A DNA stretch of 64,000 nt from Paenibacillus sabinae T27 (GTDB taxonomy: Bacteria; Bacillota; Bacilli; Paenibacillales; Paenibacillaceae), in assembly GCF_000612505.1 (NCBI RefSeq), contig NZ_CP004078.1, forward strand, positions 3,139,252 to 3,203,251, written 5' to 3'. Both the position numbers and the translations under genes were made by a program. Every line of letters starts with the position of its first letter. Position 1 is the first letter of the stretch. This document shows, one piece after another, positions 1 to 8,633 of the stretch. Below the pieces are notes generated by a model. The model did not search any database. It was given only the letters and a program-made list of their open reading frames with translations, and was not told the DNA's origin.

Positions 1-11
1 ATCCACAGGTA

Positions 12-54
12 CAATAATGACCCTGCCGCTATACCGTAAGCGCAGGGTCATTAT
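12..54 (-). terminator. Inverted repeat after ricA, probable terminator
   Basis: A perfect 12-bp stem (bases 14-25 against 43-54) with an apical loop lies about 50 bases past the ricA stop codon. The minus-strand tail is only weakly T-rich, so it could be a terminator or a 3'-end stabilising hairpin. Confidence 0.55.
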
Positions 55-101
55 CACTGTTTTACCGGATTGCCGCTCTGATCTGGCGCTGACCGGTTAT
101 A

Positions 102-554
102 TTATTCGCCGCATTTGGAAGGTGGGGCTTCTGTGCCGGCTTCGACATTGATTTTCTCCGAGACGGTGTCACGGATGACGGATACGACCAATTGCAGCAG
201 GTAATTGATGTCGGTCTGGCTCTGCTGAAATTCGGTGACAAGCGGAATACCGTCGATCTCGTCTTGAAGCTCGCTGATCTCGCGCTCGATTTTGGCCACC
301 ATCTCTTTATTGCCGAAGCTCTCGAAGGCAACGATCTCCTTCTGCTTCTTCTTCATCTTGGAAATAAGCACCTGAATGCGTTCATGATTCCGGATTTTCT
401 CTTCGGCCAGCTTAAAGTGCTGGACTTCTTCACTGGTCGAAATCAGCGACGCGAGTTCCTTGGCCTTGGCCAGAATATCGTCGCGCACGATCAGATCGCG
501 GGTATCATAGGTCATCATCCCGTATGAGTTCACACGGCCTTTTTCCTCTGTCAT
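102..554 (-). CDS. ricA: RicA/YmcA, YlbF-YmcA family protein
   Basis: A 150-residue, highly charged helical protein of the YmcA/YlbF family. In B. subtilis RicA forms the RicA-RicF-RicT complex, which carries iron-sulphur clusters and stimulates RNase Y processing, biofilm formation, competence and sporulation. Visible here are long heptad-like helices (about residues 25-110) and a single Cys near the C-terminus (SKCGE), where the family carries a cluster ligand. It directly follows miaB, as in B. subtilis. The start shown uses a weak GTGAG site; an internal Met (residues 13-14) is an alternative start. Its functional partner rny lies in the same window, about 11 kb upstream in the direction of transcription. 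Confidence 0.85.
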   Translation of the reverse strand: MTEEKGRVNSYGMMTYDTRDLIVRDDILAKAKELASLISTSEEVQHFKLAEEKIRNHERIQVLISKMKKKQKEIVAFESFGNKEMVAKIEREISELQDEIDGIPLVTEFQQSQTDINYLLQLVVSVIRDTVSEKINVEAGTEAPPSKCGE

Positions 555-582
555 ACCAGCACGCTCACTTTCATTATGGAGT

Positions 583-2166
583 TTAATGGACGGCCGCGGC
601 TTCGGTTACGCAGACGCCCTGGATATACCAGGTCTTCGTATCGGTGATGCGCACGTTGACAAAGCTGCCGATGAGCTCCTTCGGCCCTTCAAAATGAACC
701 AGCTTGTTGCTGCGGGTCCGTCCGGAGAGCACGTCGGCGTTATTTTTGCTCTCGCCTTCAACAAGCACTTCGACCGTCTGTCCGAGCATCCGCTCGTTGC
801 CGATTCGGCTCTGCTCGCTGATCAGCTCGTTCAACCGGCGCAGCCGGTCGCTCTTAACCTCAGCCGACACATTGTCCTCCATTGCGGCCGCCGGCGTTCC
901 TTCACGGGGAGAATATATGAATGTGTAGGCCATATCGAAGCCAACCTCGCGCACGAGCGACATCGTTTCCTCGAACTGCTCCTCCGTCTCGCCGGGGAAG
1001 CCGACGATAATGTCCGTGGTCAGCACAAGGTCCTTGACCGATGCCTTCAGCTTGCCTACAAGCGTCAGGAAGGTCTCCCGGCTGTATTTGCGGCTCATTT
1101 TTTTGAGAATGGCGTTGCTTCCGGACTGAACGGGCAGATGGATGCTTTCCATCAGGTTGCCGCCTTTGCCCAGCACTTCGACAAGCTTATCGTCAAAATC
1201 GCGCGGGTGCGAGGTCATGAACCGGATACGCGGAATGTCGATCTTGTGCAGATCATCCATTAAATCGCCAAACGTATAATCGATATCGGTAAAATCTTTG
1301 CCGTAAGCATTTACGTTCTGGCCAAGCAGCGTCACTTCCTTGAAGCCCTGACGGGCCAGCTCGCGAAGCTCCGCGATTACATCCTCCGGACGCCGGCTTC
1401 TTTCCTTGCCCCGGGTGTAGGGAACGATACAGTACGTACAGAATTTGTCGCAGCCGTACATGATGTTGACCCAGGCGCGCAGGCCCTCTCTTTTTTTCGG
1501 CAGGTTCTCGATAATGTCGCCTTCCTTGGACCAGACCTCTACGACCAATTCCTTGCTGAACATCGCTTCCTTGATCAAGGCAGGCAGACGATGAATATTG
1601 TGCGTGCCAAAAATCATATCGACAAACCCGTGCTTCGCCATGATCCGGTTAACTACGCCCTCTTCCTGGGACATGCATCCGCAGACGCCGAGCAGCAGGC
1701 CCGGTTTCTCCTTCTTCAGATGCTTCAGGTGGCCGAGTTCTCCGAATACCTTATCTTCAGCGTTCTCCCGGATGGCGCAGGTATTGAGCAATATGATGTC
1801 CGCCTCGTTCCGGTCCTCGGTGCTCCGGTAGCCCATCTCCTCAAGCATGCCCTTCATCGTCTCGGTATCATGCTCGTTCATTAGACAGCCGTAGGTCGTG
1901 ATGTGGTATAGCTTGCCTTCGCCGAAAGCTCTCATGTCCTCGGGAATGGCAAAATCGTAGTGGACCTCTATATCTTCCTTGCCGCGCCGCTTGCCTTCCT
2001 TATAGTCGGGCTGGCTGTTGACCTGAATGGTTCGCCCCTTGATGCGGTAGGTGGTCTTCCCCTCTTCTTCACTGATCACCTTGGCCCCGCTAAAATCGAA
2101 ATATTTGGAGTAATCCTTGGCACCCTTGCCGGATTTTAAGTCCGGTGAGTTGTTCTCCTTGGTCAT
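583..2166 (-). CDS. miaB: MiaB, tRNA-2-methylthio-N6-isopentenyladenosine37 synthase
   Basis: Radical-SAM methylthiotransferase of 527 residues that converts i6A37 to ms2i6A37 in tRNAs reading UNN codons. The N-terminal UPF0004 domain holds the three auxiliary-cluster cysteines (in [20 protein letters not shown] and GVCGCMSQ); the radical-SAM triad is in [17 protein letters not shown]; a TRAM domain ends the protein. An N-terminal extension of about 90 residues before the UPF0004 core is normal for Bacillales MiaB. I chose the ATG at 2166 because a GAGG site stands 9-10 bases before it; a longer in-frame ORF starting at 2217 lacks one. Followed by ricA with a 28-base gap, so co-transcription is likely. 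The paralogue rimO is also in this window. Confidence 0.95.
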   Translation of the reverse strand: MTKENNSPDLKSGKGAKDYSKYFDFSGAKVISEEEGKTTYRIKGRTIQVNSQPDYKEGKRRGKEDIEVHYDFAIPEDMRAFGEGKLYHITTYGCLMNEHDTETMKGMLEEMGYRSTEDRNEADIILLNTCAIRENAEDKVFGELGHLKHLKKEKPGLLLGVCGCMSQEEGVVNRIMAKHGFVDMIFGTHNIHRLPALIKEAMFSKELVVEVWSKEGDIIENLPKKREGLRAWVNIMYGCDKFCTYCIVPYTRGKERSRRPEDVIAELRELARQGFKEVTLLGQNVNAYGKDFTDIDYTFGDLMDDLHKIDIPRIRFMTSHPRDFDDKLVEVLGKGGNLMESIHLPVQSGSNAILKKMSRKYSRETFLTLVGKLKASVKDLVLTTDIIVGFPGETEEQFEETMSLVREVGFDMAYTFIYSPREGTPAAAMEDNVSAEVKSDRLRRLNELISEQSRIGNERMLGQTVEVLVEGESKNNADVLSGRTRSNKLVHFEGPKELIGSFVNVRITDTKTWYIQGVCVTEAAAVH

Positions 2167-2223
2167 GATGTCACATCCTCTATCTGTAAAAAATGATTTT
2201 TTTGGTTTCGCTTGCAATTAAAA

Positions 2224-2232
2224 ATTATAACA
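2224..2232 (-). promoter_or_regulatory. Extended -10 promoter candidate for miaB
   Basis: On the minus strand TATAAT is preceded by TGT, making an extended -10 element about 60 bases upstream of the miaB start codon. I could not find a good -35 hexamer, which extended -10 promoters tolerate. Confidence 0.45.
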
Positions 2233-2375
2233 TAGTGCCGCGGAATATATCCATATGCTTAAATTTAAGGTGTTTCGAAAGCTGCAAGTTTCATCCAGCC
2301 ATTTCCACCCGTTCGATGTTCACAAAGGGTTATTGCCGAGAATTATGTGAATTTGAAGTGCTATAGGCACTAAAA

Positions 2376-2385
2376 AGTACGTACT
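2376..2385. promoter_or_regulatory. Palindrome AGTACGTACT, possible operator
   Basis: A perfect 10-bp palindrome in the roughly 350-base divergent gap between miaB and the flavin oxidoreductase. A TACAAT hexamer follows about 25 bases later on the plus strand, so a repressor here could cover the -35 region. Oxidoreductases of this type are often controlled by MarR/HxlR-type quinone or electrophile sensors, but no regulator gene is adjacent. The rest of the gap shows nothing else I recognise. Confidence 0.3.
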
Positions 2386-2521
2386 ATTCGAAATGTATGT
2401 TTAACCCTACAATGATTTTGCAGGCGGTGCTGTGAGAGCATGGTGCCAATTTCAATAATGGTGCAAAGAAGTAAGTGCATAATTTCACAATTAAAAACGG
2501 TATTAAGGAGTGAGGTTTATC

Positions 2522-4438
2522 ATGTTTACAAAGATTTTTGAACCGGGCAAAATAGGAAATCTGGAAATCAAGAACCGGCTGGTCGTTCCTCCGATGCTGA
2601 CCGAATATGCAGCCGAAGACGGCAAACTGACAGAAAGATATATCAGATACTATGAGGAAAAAGCCAAAGGCGGCTGGGGTCTCATCATCGCCGAGGATAA
2701 CGCGGTCGAACCCCGCGGGGCCGGTTTCAAGAATATCGCCGGGTTATGGTCGGATGATCTGATGAAAGAGCACAAGGAATTGGTTGAACGGGTTCATAAT
2801 GCAGGAGCTAAAATAGCGGTCCAAATCTATCATGCCGGCAGAGAAGCCAGCAGTACAATCATGGGAATGCGGCCGATAGCCCCTTCGGCGATTCAAGATC
2901 CGACGCAGTCCGAAACTCCTGTTGAAATGACAACGGACGAAGTAAAGGAAATGATTGAGAAGTTCGCGCAGGCCATCAGACGATGTAAAGAAGCGGGCTA
3001 TGATGCCATTGAGCTTCACGGCGCCCACGGATACTTGATCAACCAGTTCGTCTCTCCTTTCTCCAACAAAAGAACCGACGCCTATGGCGGAAACTTGATG
3101 AACCGGCTGCGATTCCCGCTTGAAATCATCGCAAGAGCCAAGGAATTGGTCGGCGAAGAGTTCCCGATGATTTACCGGATTTCGGCCGATGAAATGGTGG
3201 AAGGCGGACTGACCATTGAAGATACAAAAGTTATCAGTCAGGTGCTGGAGCAAAGCGGCGTTGCGGCCATTCATGCTTCTGCCGGCGTTTACAAGAGCGG
3301 GTCGATCGTCTCTGCGCCTACAGCGATCAGAACAGCCGTATTCTCCGACTACGCCAAAGAAATTAGAAAAGTGGTCAATATTCCGGTATTTGCCGTCAAC
3401 AAGATTATTTATCCGCATGTAGCGGAGTCGATTCTGAAAGAAGGCAAGGCGGATTTTGTGGCCATGGGCCGGGCTTCCATCGCAGATCCTCAATTCCCGA
3501 ACAAGGTGAAGGAAGGACGTCTGGATGAAATTATTTTCTGTATCGGCTGCAGACAGGGCTGTCAATGGAGAATCGCTCAGCAAAATCCTGTGTCCTGCCT
3601 GGTTAACCCGCTCACTGGCAAAGAAGGCGAATACGAGCTTAAGGAAGCTGAAGTGAAGAAAAAAGTAATGGTTATCGGCGGCGGACCTGTCGGTATGGAA
3701 GCGGCCATTGTTGCTGCAAAACGCGGTCATGATGTGACTTTGTATGATAAGAGCGACAAGCTTGGCGGACAATGGCTTCTGGCGGCAATCCCTCCGGGCA
3801 AAGAGCTCCTGAACACCTTTACAGTATGGCAAAAGGGAGAGCTTGACCGGTCCGGGGTAAAAGTCGTGTTAAATACAGAAGTGACGAAAGAATTCGTAGA
3901 GCAGGTCAACCCGGATGAAATCATCCTTGCTTCGGGAGCCGCTCCAATTATTCCTGGAATTCCTGGCGCAGACAAGTCTCATGTCTACACGGCCAATGAT
4001 GTGCTGCTCGGAAAAGTGGATCTGCCGGATCAAGCGGTCGTTATCGGCGGCGGGCTGGTAGGAGCGGAAACGGCGGAACATATTGCGGTTCATAACCGAA
4101 AGACCTCCATCGTTGAGATGCGTCCGGAAATTGCGGCCGACATGGAGCCTGCCTCCAAAGAGTTCTTGATGAAATCCTTGAAGCATAATGAAGTGGCCGT
4201 TCACGTCAATTCAAAGGTTCTGGAAATCACGGATACCCACGTCATCATCGATACGGAACAAGGGCAACAAGCGCTGCCTGCTTCTTTGGTCGTGTTAGCA
4301 ATCGGATCAAGATCCAATAACGCATTAGCTTCAGAACTTGGGGAAAAGTACAATGTTAACGTCATCGGCGATGCCGCTGTTGTCGGCAAAGCTTTGGAAG
4401 GCATTAACCTTGCCTATAAAACCGCTTTGGCCATCTAA
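2522..4438 (+). CDS. NADH:flavin oxidoreductase, 2,4-dienoyl-CoA reductase/enoate reductase type
   Basis: A 638-residue flavoenzyme. Residues 1-330 form the FMN TIM barrel of the old-yellow-enzyme family (HGAHGYLINQF and MGRASIADP are typical). A CX2CX3CX11C set near residues 340-360 (CIGCRQGC then SCLVNP) binds one 4Fe-4S cluster. From about residue 380 an FAD/NAD(P) module starts (VIGGGPVGMEAA) with a second GxGxxG (VIGGGLVGAETAEH). This layout matches FadH, trimethylamine dehydrogenase and bile-acid BaiCD/BaiH, which reduce activated C=C bonds; the substrate cannot be told from sequence. The ATG at 2522 is chosen because AAGGAG lies 11 bases before it and overlaps the alternative GTG at 2510. 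It stands alone and against the direction of its neighbours. Confidence 0.85.
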   Translation: MFTKIFEPGKIGNLEIKNRLVVPPMLTEYAAEDGKLTERYIRYYEEKAKGGWGLIIAEDNAVEPRGAGFKNIAGLWSDDLMKEHKELVERVHNAGAKIAVQIYHAGREASSTIMGMRPIAPSAIQDPTQSETPVEMTTDEVKEMIEKFAQAIRRCKEAGYDAIELHGAHGYLINQFVSPFSNKRTDAYGGNLMNRLRFPLEIIARAKELVGEEFPMIYRISADEMVEGGLTIEDTKVISQVLEQSGVAAIHASAGVYKSGSIVSAPTAIRTAVFSDYAKEIRKVVNIPVFAVNKIIYPHVAESILKEGKADFVAMGRASIADPQFPNKVKEGRLDEIIFCIGCRQGCQWRIAQQNPVSCLVNPLTGKEGEYELKEAEVKKKVMVIGGGPVGMEAAIVAAKRGHDVTLYDKSDKLGGQWLLAAIPPGKELLNTFTVWQKGELDRSGVKVVLNTEVTKEFVEQVNPDEIILASGAAPIIPGIPGADKSHVYTANDVLLGKVDLPDQAVVIGGGLVGAETAEHIAVHNRKTSIVEMRPEIAADMEPASKEFLMKSLKHNEVAVHVNSKVLEITDTHVIIDTEQGQQALPASLVVLAIGSRSNNALASELGEKYNVNVIGDAAVVGKALEGINLAYKTALAI

Positions 4439-4491
4439 CAACTGGAGCTTTTACGGGAGGCCCGCTGCTCTATTACCATAATCCCGTTATC

Positions 4492-4530
4492 CAAAAAAGG
4501 CGTTCCCCGGTCCTTTGGGCCGGGGAACGC
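4492..4530 (-). terminator. Terminator of ebsC
   Basis: A perfect 11-bp GC-rich stem (4500-4510 with 4520-4530) followed on the minus strand by CTTTTTT. It lies between convergent genes and may also slow plus-strand transcription from the oxidoreductase gene. Confidence 0.85.
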
Positions 4531-4546
4531 GTCTATTTGCGCCTTA

Positions 4547-5020
4547 TTATTTGACCAACTCCACAAACGTTGCGGAAACCGCCTCGGCCAGCTTGCCGGG
4601 ATGAAGCTCCACCTGCATGCCATTTTTCCCGGCGCTTACGGCCATTTTTTCAAGTGTCTCCGCACTTTGGTCGATGTATGTGGGGTAATGCTTCTTCATG
4701 CCGACCGGCGAACAGCCACCCCGGATGTATCCGGTCCATTTTTGCAGATCCTTCATCGGGAGCATTTCAATTTTCTTCTCTCCGGCGGCCTTGGCCGCTT
4801 TTTTCAAATCCAGCTCTTCCGCAACCGGAATGACGAAGACATACAAATTGGAGCCGCTGTGGGAAACGAGTGTCTTAAATACGCTTTCCTGCGGTCTTCC
4901 GACCTTCTCCGCTACGGCTGTCCCGTGAATTTGACCGTCCTCATTGTCGTAGGCAAGGACTTCATAGGGGATTTTTTGCGCGTCCAAAATTCTCATTGCA
5001 TTCGTTTTGCTTACCGGCAT
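4547..5020 (-). CDS. ybaK: Cys-tRNA(Pro)/Cys-tRNA(Cys) deacylase, YbaK/EbsC family
   Basis: A 157-residue single-domain trans-editing protein that hydrolyses misacylated Cys-tRNA(Pro) in the cytoplasm. Typical segments are KTNAMRILDA at the start, FKTLVSHSG around residues 45-55, the conserved Lys of LDLKKAAKAAGEK, and the glycine-rich YIRGGCSPVGMKK. Length is normal for YbaK. The GGAGG upstream is about 14 bases from the ATG, longer than ideal. It is monocistronic, with its own terminator and a TATAAT-like -10 (minus strand, near 5060). It matches the prolyl-tRNA editing need of a cell whose proS is at the other end of the window. Confidence 0.9.
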   Translation of the reverse strand: MPVSKTNAMRILDAQKIPYEVLAYDNEDGQIHGTAVAEKVGRPQESVFKTLVSHSGSNLYVFVIPVAEELDLKKAAKAAGEKKIEMLPMKDLQKWTGYIRGGCSPVGMKKHYPTYIDQSAETLEKMAVSAGKNGMQVELHPGKLAEAVSATFVELVK

Positions 5021-5145
5021 AGCTGATTCAAAAGCCTCCGTTCGCCATAATCTTATGCTTACATTATACTAGAAACATTTAACACGCGTCTAACGTTCGG
5101 GATGTATACTGAAGCCAGCCTGAGCAAGTGAAAGGAGTGAAATCC

Positions 5146-6129
5146 ATGCCTAATCTATGGATGCATATCGAATATGGACGGCGCCTCAAGGATGAACTGC
5201 ACGCTTATTCGCCTTTTAAGGACGGCTTATCCGAGCATACTCTCCTCTATCAGCTCGGCTGTCAGGGGCCGGATCTCCTGTACTATCACGGATTTCTTCC
5301 CTGGACCCCGGATGCGGGCGCGTCCCGGCTTGGCGATTTGATGCACAGCCGCAGCTGCGGCGGGGTGCTGATGGAATTCTGGGACAGGCTCCTTCTGCTT
5401 CCGCCTCAAGAACGCGGACCGGCGGCGGCCTATTTTGCGGGCTTTTTGACCCATCATCTGCTGGACCGCAATCTCCACCCTTATATCAATTGGAAATCGG
5501 GCTACAAACACAGAGACCACCAGCGGTTCGAGATCGCCCTCGACACGGTGTTTATAGAGTGGCTGAACGGACGGAATACATGGGAAATTCCCGGTTGGAA
5601 GGAAATCGACGCCGGAAAGGCCCTTCCTAGCAGTGTTGCGGATATTTTGCATGCCACCGCGTGCGCTTATTATCCTGAAATGGCTAAATTCCCGAAGCGG
5701 TGCTGGCAGGAAGCTTACCGGGATATGGTGCTCGCTCAAAAATTGCTGTTCGATCCGAATGGCTGGAAGAAAAAAATAGTTCGCGGACCGAATGCCGGGC
5801 TATTCTACCGCAAGCTCTCCCCTGCCGAGGAAAAGCTGGATTACTTGAACGAACGGAACACTCCCTGGAGGCATTCGGCTCTGTACTCCGAGGTCAGAAC
5901 GGAAAGTGTGCCGGAGCTGTGGGATCAGGCGCTGGCTGAGGGGCGAATATTAATGACGGCGCTGGCGGAATGGCTTCAGGCGGATTCCCGCGCAGAGGCT
6001 TATAAAAATCGTGAGCATTTCCGGTTGAAGCTGGGTGACCGGTCCTACGATACCGGCAAAGACTGCGGATCGAACCTGATCAACCAGTACGCTGAACCCA
6101 TCTGGGAGACGGCATCCGGAAGCTGGTAA
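5146..6129 (+). CDS. Zinc-dependent phospholipase C family protein
   Basis: A 327-residue protein matching the bacterial zinc-dependent phospholipase C fold. Likely metal ligands are in the N-terminal MPNLWMHIEYG, in GCQGPDLLYYHGF and in the motif GFLTHHLLDRNLHPYI (about residues 98-115). No signal peptide is visible, so unlike secreted clostridial alpha-toxin types it probably acts in the cytoplasm; similar proteins of unknown substrate are common in Bacillales. The ATG at 5146 is preceded by AAAGGAG, better than the upstream in-frame start at 5128. It stands alone and ends at a bidirectional terminator shared with the convergent MFS gene. Confidence 0.75.
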   Translation: MPNLWMHIEYGRRLKDELHAYSPFKDGLSEHTLLYQLGCQGPDLLYYHGFLPWTPDAGASRLGDLMHSRSCGGVLMEFWDRLLLLPPQERGPAAAYFAGFLTHHLLDRNLHPYINWKSGYKHRDHQRFEIALDTVFIEWLNGRNTWEIPGWKEIDAGKALPSSVADILHATACAYYPEMAKFPKRCWQEAYRDMVLAQKLLFDPNGWKKKIVRGPNAGLFYRKLSPAEEKLDYLNERNTPWRHSALYSEVRTESVPELWDQALAEGRILMTALAEWLQADSRAEAYKNREHFRLKLGDRSYDTGKDCGSNLINQYAEPIWETASGSW

Positions 6130-6186
6130 AGATAATTGGGGTGCGTAGCTGTTCTCTGGGCGATGATGATATAGATGGAGTAGAAT

Positions 6187-6236
6187 AAAAAACCGCGAAG
6201 CGGCGTTCCGGTGTGAACGGGCCTCGCGGTTTTTTT
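6187..6236. terminator. Bidirectional terminator between phospholipase-like gene and MFS gene
   Basis: Outer stem CCGCGA/TCGCGG (6193-6198 with 6224-6229) enclosing a second stem CGTTC/GAACG, with six A on the left and seven T on the right. It can serve both convergent transcripts. Confidence 0.85.
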
Positions 6237-6273
6237 GATGTGCGCAGTGCTTGGATCATTTGGAGACAACGAA

Positions 6274-7596
6274 CTAGGACACGACCCCTTCCGTGCCGGC
6301 AGGAACCGGCTGGCCATTATCCGGCGGTCCGTCCCAACGTCTGCTGTCGTTCTTTCCTTTCTCTACATCCACCTTCGCCGCAATCGCGATGCCCAGGCCG
6401 AAGAACAGCAGCAACGACAGGATGCCCATTCGGGAGCTGCCGGTAAGCTGGCCGGTCAATCCGAAGGCAAAGGGACCGAAGATTGAGGAAAATTTACTGG
6501 TAATGTTGACAAAGCCGAACAGCTCGCCCGTACGCCCCTGGGGCATCAAATCGCTCAGCATCGAACGCGAAATGGACTGGCTTCCTCCTTGCACAAGCCC
6601 CACCATAATTGCCAGCGCATAAAAATGCAGGGCGCTGGTCATTCCATAACCGAGTGCCACGATCAGCACATACATGAACAGCGATGCCAGCAGCATCCGC
6701 TTCGCTCCGAACTTCACTGCCGCTTTTCCAAGCAAAAGCGTGCTCGGGAAGCCGACGAACTGAGTGATCAGCAGCGCGAGAATCAGGTCGCTCGTGCCGA
6801 TCCCAAGCGTCGTTCCATAGATGGTCGCCATCAAAATGATGGTGTTGATCCCGTCGTTGTAAAACCAGAAAGCGGCGATCAGCTTGAACAGCTGGGGATA
6901 ACGCCGGATGTCCCGATAAGCCCTGGAGATGCGTTTGAGACCAGCCCGCACATACCCCGATGCGCTGAGCCCTTCGGTCTGGCGCTTCAGGTTCGGCACC
7001 CGGCGCATAATGGGCAGCGCGAACAGCAGCCACCATATGCCCACCGTGACAAAAGACCAGCGGGTGCCCGTCAGCGAGTCGCTCAGTCCGAACAGCGCAG
7101 GCTTCTGGATCATAAGGAGGTTCACCGCAAGCAAAAGACCTCCGCCCACGTACCCGGCCGCGTACCCCCTGGCCGAGATTTCGTCCCTCCGTCCGGGAGG
7201 AGCCAGGTCTGGCAGCATGGAGTCATAAAACGCATTGCTTCCGGCAAATCCGAGTGTCGACAGTACCAGAATAACCGAAGCGGTCAGCCAGTCTCCCCTT
7301 TCCACCAGCGCGAAACAGGCTGTGGACGCGGCTCCGAGCAGCGCAAACCCTGTTAAAAAGGTTGTTTTCCGTCCCGAAAGATCTGAAATCGCTCCAAGGA
7401 GCGGCGATATTATGGCGACGAGAGCCATACCAACCGCATGCGTATACGCCAAGTAGGAAGCCGCGATCGTTTTGTCCAAGCCTTCACCCGCAACCGAGCT
7501 ATAAAATACGGGAAGCACAGCCGCGAGTACCGTTGTCGCGTAAGCCGAATTGGCCCAATCATATATTATCCACGCCCGAACAGCAGATTTATTCAC
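6274..7596 (-). CDS. MFS transporter, UMF1/Atg22-like
   Basis: A 440-residue, 12-helix membrane protein of the UMF1 (Atg22-like) branch of the major facilitator superfamily. The N-terminus with YDWANSAYATTV is the signature of this family; SDLSGRKTTFL is the MFS loop 2-3 motif; VQGGSQSISRSMLSDLMP lies in the second half. Yeast Atg22 exports amino acids from the vacuole; bacterial members are uncharacterised, so no substrate is proposed. Only a short cytoplasmic tail follows the last helix. Monocistronic, with a TATAAT on the minus strand about 65 bases upstream and no clear -35. Confidence 0.8.
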   Translation of the reverse strand: MNKSAVRAWIIYDWANSAYATTVLAAVLPVFYSSVAGEGLDKTIAASYLAYTHAVGMALVAIISPLLGAISDLSGRKTTFLTGFALLGAASTACFALVERGDWLTASVILVLSTLGFAGSNAFYDSMLPDLAPPGRRDEISARGYAAGYVGGGLLLAVNLLMIQKPALFGLSDSLTGTRWSFVTVGIWWLLFALPIMRRVPNLKRQTEGLSASGYVRAGLKRISRAYRDIRRYPQLFKLIAAFWFYNDGINTIILMATIYGTTLGIGTSDLILALLITQFVGFPSTLLLGKAAVKFGAKRMLLASLFMYVLIVALGYGMTSALHFYALAIMVGLVQGGSQSISRSMLSDLMPQGRTGELFGFVNITSKFSSIFGPFAFGLTGQLTGSSRMGILSLLLFFGLGIAIAAKVDVEKGKNDSRRWDGPPDNGQPVPAGTEGVVS

Positions 7597-7821
7597 GCTT
7601 TCACCCTTCCTCTCTTAAGGCCGGTGCCCGGTCAAGCGGCTAAAGAGCCCGGTATCTTTGTGTCTATTATACCGGATATTCGCCAGAAGAATGTTCAATA
7701 AATGTTCACGCAACATAAAAAATGGACAGTCCAGCGCAGCTTCAAGTGGCTTTCAGCCGCCAGGCTGGAACGAATCGCTGCTGTAAACAGCCAAGAGATT
7801 CGGAGTGCCTTGAAGCACATG
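7597..7821. other. Intergenic gap without a recognised gene
   Basis: The gap between pduL and the MFS gene holds the putative MFS -10 hexamer near 7665 and short imperfect inverted repeats around 7740-7795. Two plus-strand ORFs crossing it have no recognisable domain or ribosome binding site, and I do not regard them as genes. Confidence 0.6.
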
Positions 7822-7849
7822 AAAAAAGCGGAGGATCACTCCCCCGCTT
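7822..7849 (-). terminator. Terminator of pduL
   Basis: Stem AAGCGG/CCGCTT with a mismatch-containing inner part, followed by TTTTTTC on the minus strand, about 50 bases past the pduL stop. Confidence 0.75.
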
Positions 7850-7896
7850 GCTTCCATCAAGATATAAATAAAGTTCAGTTCAGTCAAACGACGGAA

Positions 7897-8469
7897 TTAG
7901 TCGACGATTTCAGCCGTATCTCCGTTATTTGCTCCAGCCGCATTGGCTTCGTCCGTGTCAATATGCATATCCAGAGCGAAATTGTCGGATACGCGGGCAA
8001 TGACGTTCTCGAGAACAAGACCGCGTCCACCGCCAAGGCGCACTTTCAACAGCTGTTTGTCGGCAATGCCCCATTTCTCGGCATCGGATGTATGGAAATG
8101 AATGTGACGGGCCGCCACAATAACGCCTTTGTCCAGAACAACTTCACCAGCTGGTCCTTTCAATGTAACGCCAGGAGTCTCTTCGATGCTGCCGGATTCG
8201 CGAACTGGCGCCTTTACGCCGATAGCGAATGCGTCTGTGCGGGAAATTTCAACCTGGGATGCGGGACGAACCGGTCCCAAAATTCTCACTTTGTCGAATT
8301 GACCTTTGCTGCCGATTACCGCAACGGTTTCGTTGGCAGCGAATTGTCCGGGTTGGGAGAGCGGCTTGAATTCGGTCAGCTGATAGCCAGTGCCGAAAAG
8401 CGCCTCCACATGTTCTTGCGTAAGGTGAATATGTCTAGCCGACACACCTACGGGTACTGTCTTACTCAT
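7897..8469 (-). CDS. pduL: Phosphate propanoyltransferase (PduL-type phosphotransacylase)
   Basis: A 190-residue PduL enzyme that interconverts acyl-CoA and acyl-phosphate (acetyl or propionyl), structurally unrelated to Pta. Two zinc-site motifs are seen: SARHIHLTQEH near the N-terminus and AARHIHFHTSDAE around residue 125; the phosphate-binding Arg region follows. There is no N-terminal encapsulation peptide and no microcompartment shell gene nearby, so this is a stand-alone cytosolic enzyme probably acting in acetate metabolism or acetyl-phosphate balance. A strong AAGGAG precedes the ATG. Its position, where B. subtilis has tdh-kbl between spoVS and miaB, shows that this part of the block is variable. 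Confidence 0.9.
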   Translation of the reverse strand: MSKTVPVGVSARHIHLTQEHVEALFGTGYQLTEFKPLSQPGQFAANETVAVIGSKGQFDKVRILGPVRPASQVEISRTDAFAIGVKAPVRESGSIEETPGVTLKGPAGEVVLDKGVIVAARHIHFHTSDAEKWGIADKQLLKVRLGGGRGLVLENVIARVSDNFALDMHIDTDEANAAGANNGDTAEIVD

Positions 8470-8548
8470 TAGTAAGTCACTCCTTGTTTTTCTCTATAAT
8501 CTGTAATTTGTACAAGCCAAGGAACATTATACAACGAATTAACCAAAA

Positions 8549-8585
8549 ATAAAAAGGAACCTGCTCATGTTCAGGCCCTTTTTTG
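8549..8585. terminator. Bidirectional-looking terminator after the dipeptidase gene
   Basis: Stem AAAAAGG-ACCTG against CAGG-CCTTTTTT, so both ends are A/T tracts. It terminates the dipeptidase transcript just upstream of pduL. Confidence 0.75.
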
Positions 8586-8633
8586 GGAATAGTTCGCATT
8601 TTCGTCAATTCATTTATTACGATCCGACTGGTC

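Noticed and set aside
2744..3832. A 362-codon minus-strand open frame opposite the flavin oxidoreductase
   Set aside because: The plus-strand frame has complete FMN, Fe-S and FAD motifs; the antisense frame has none.
7702..8472. A 256-codon plus-strand open frame crossing the pduL region
   Set aside because: Most of it is the complement of pduL, it includes the pduL terminator, and it has no ribosome site.
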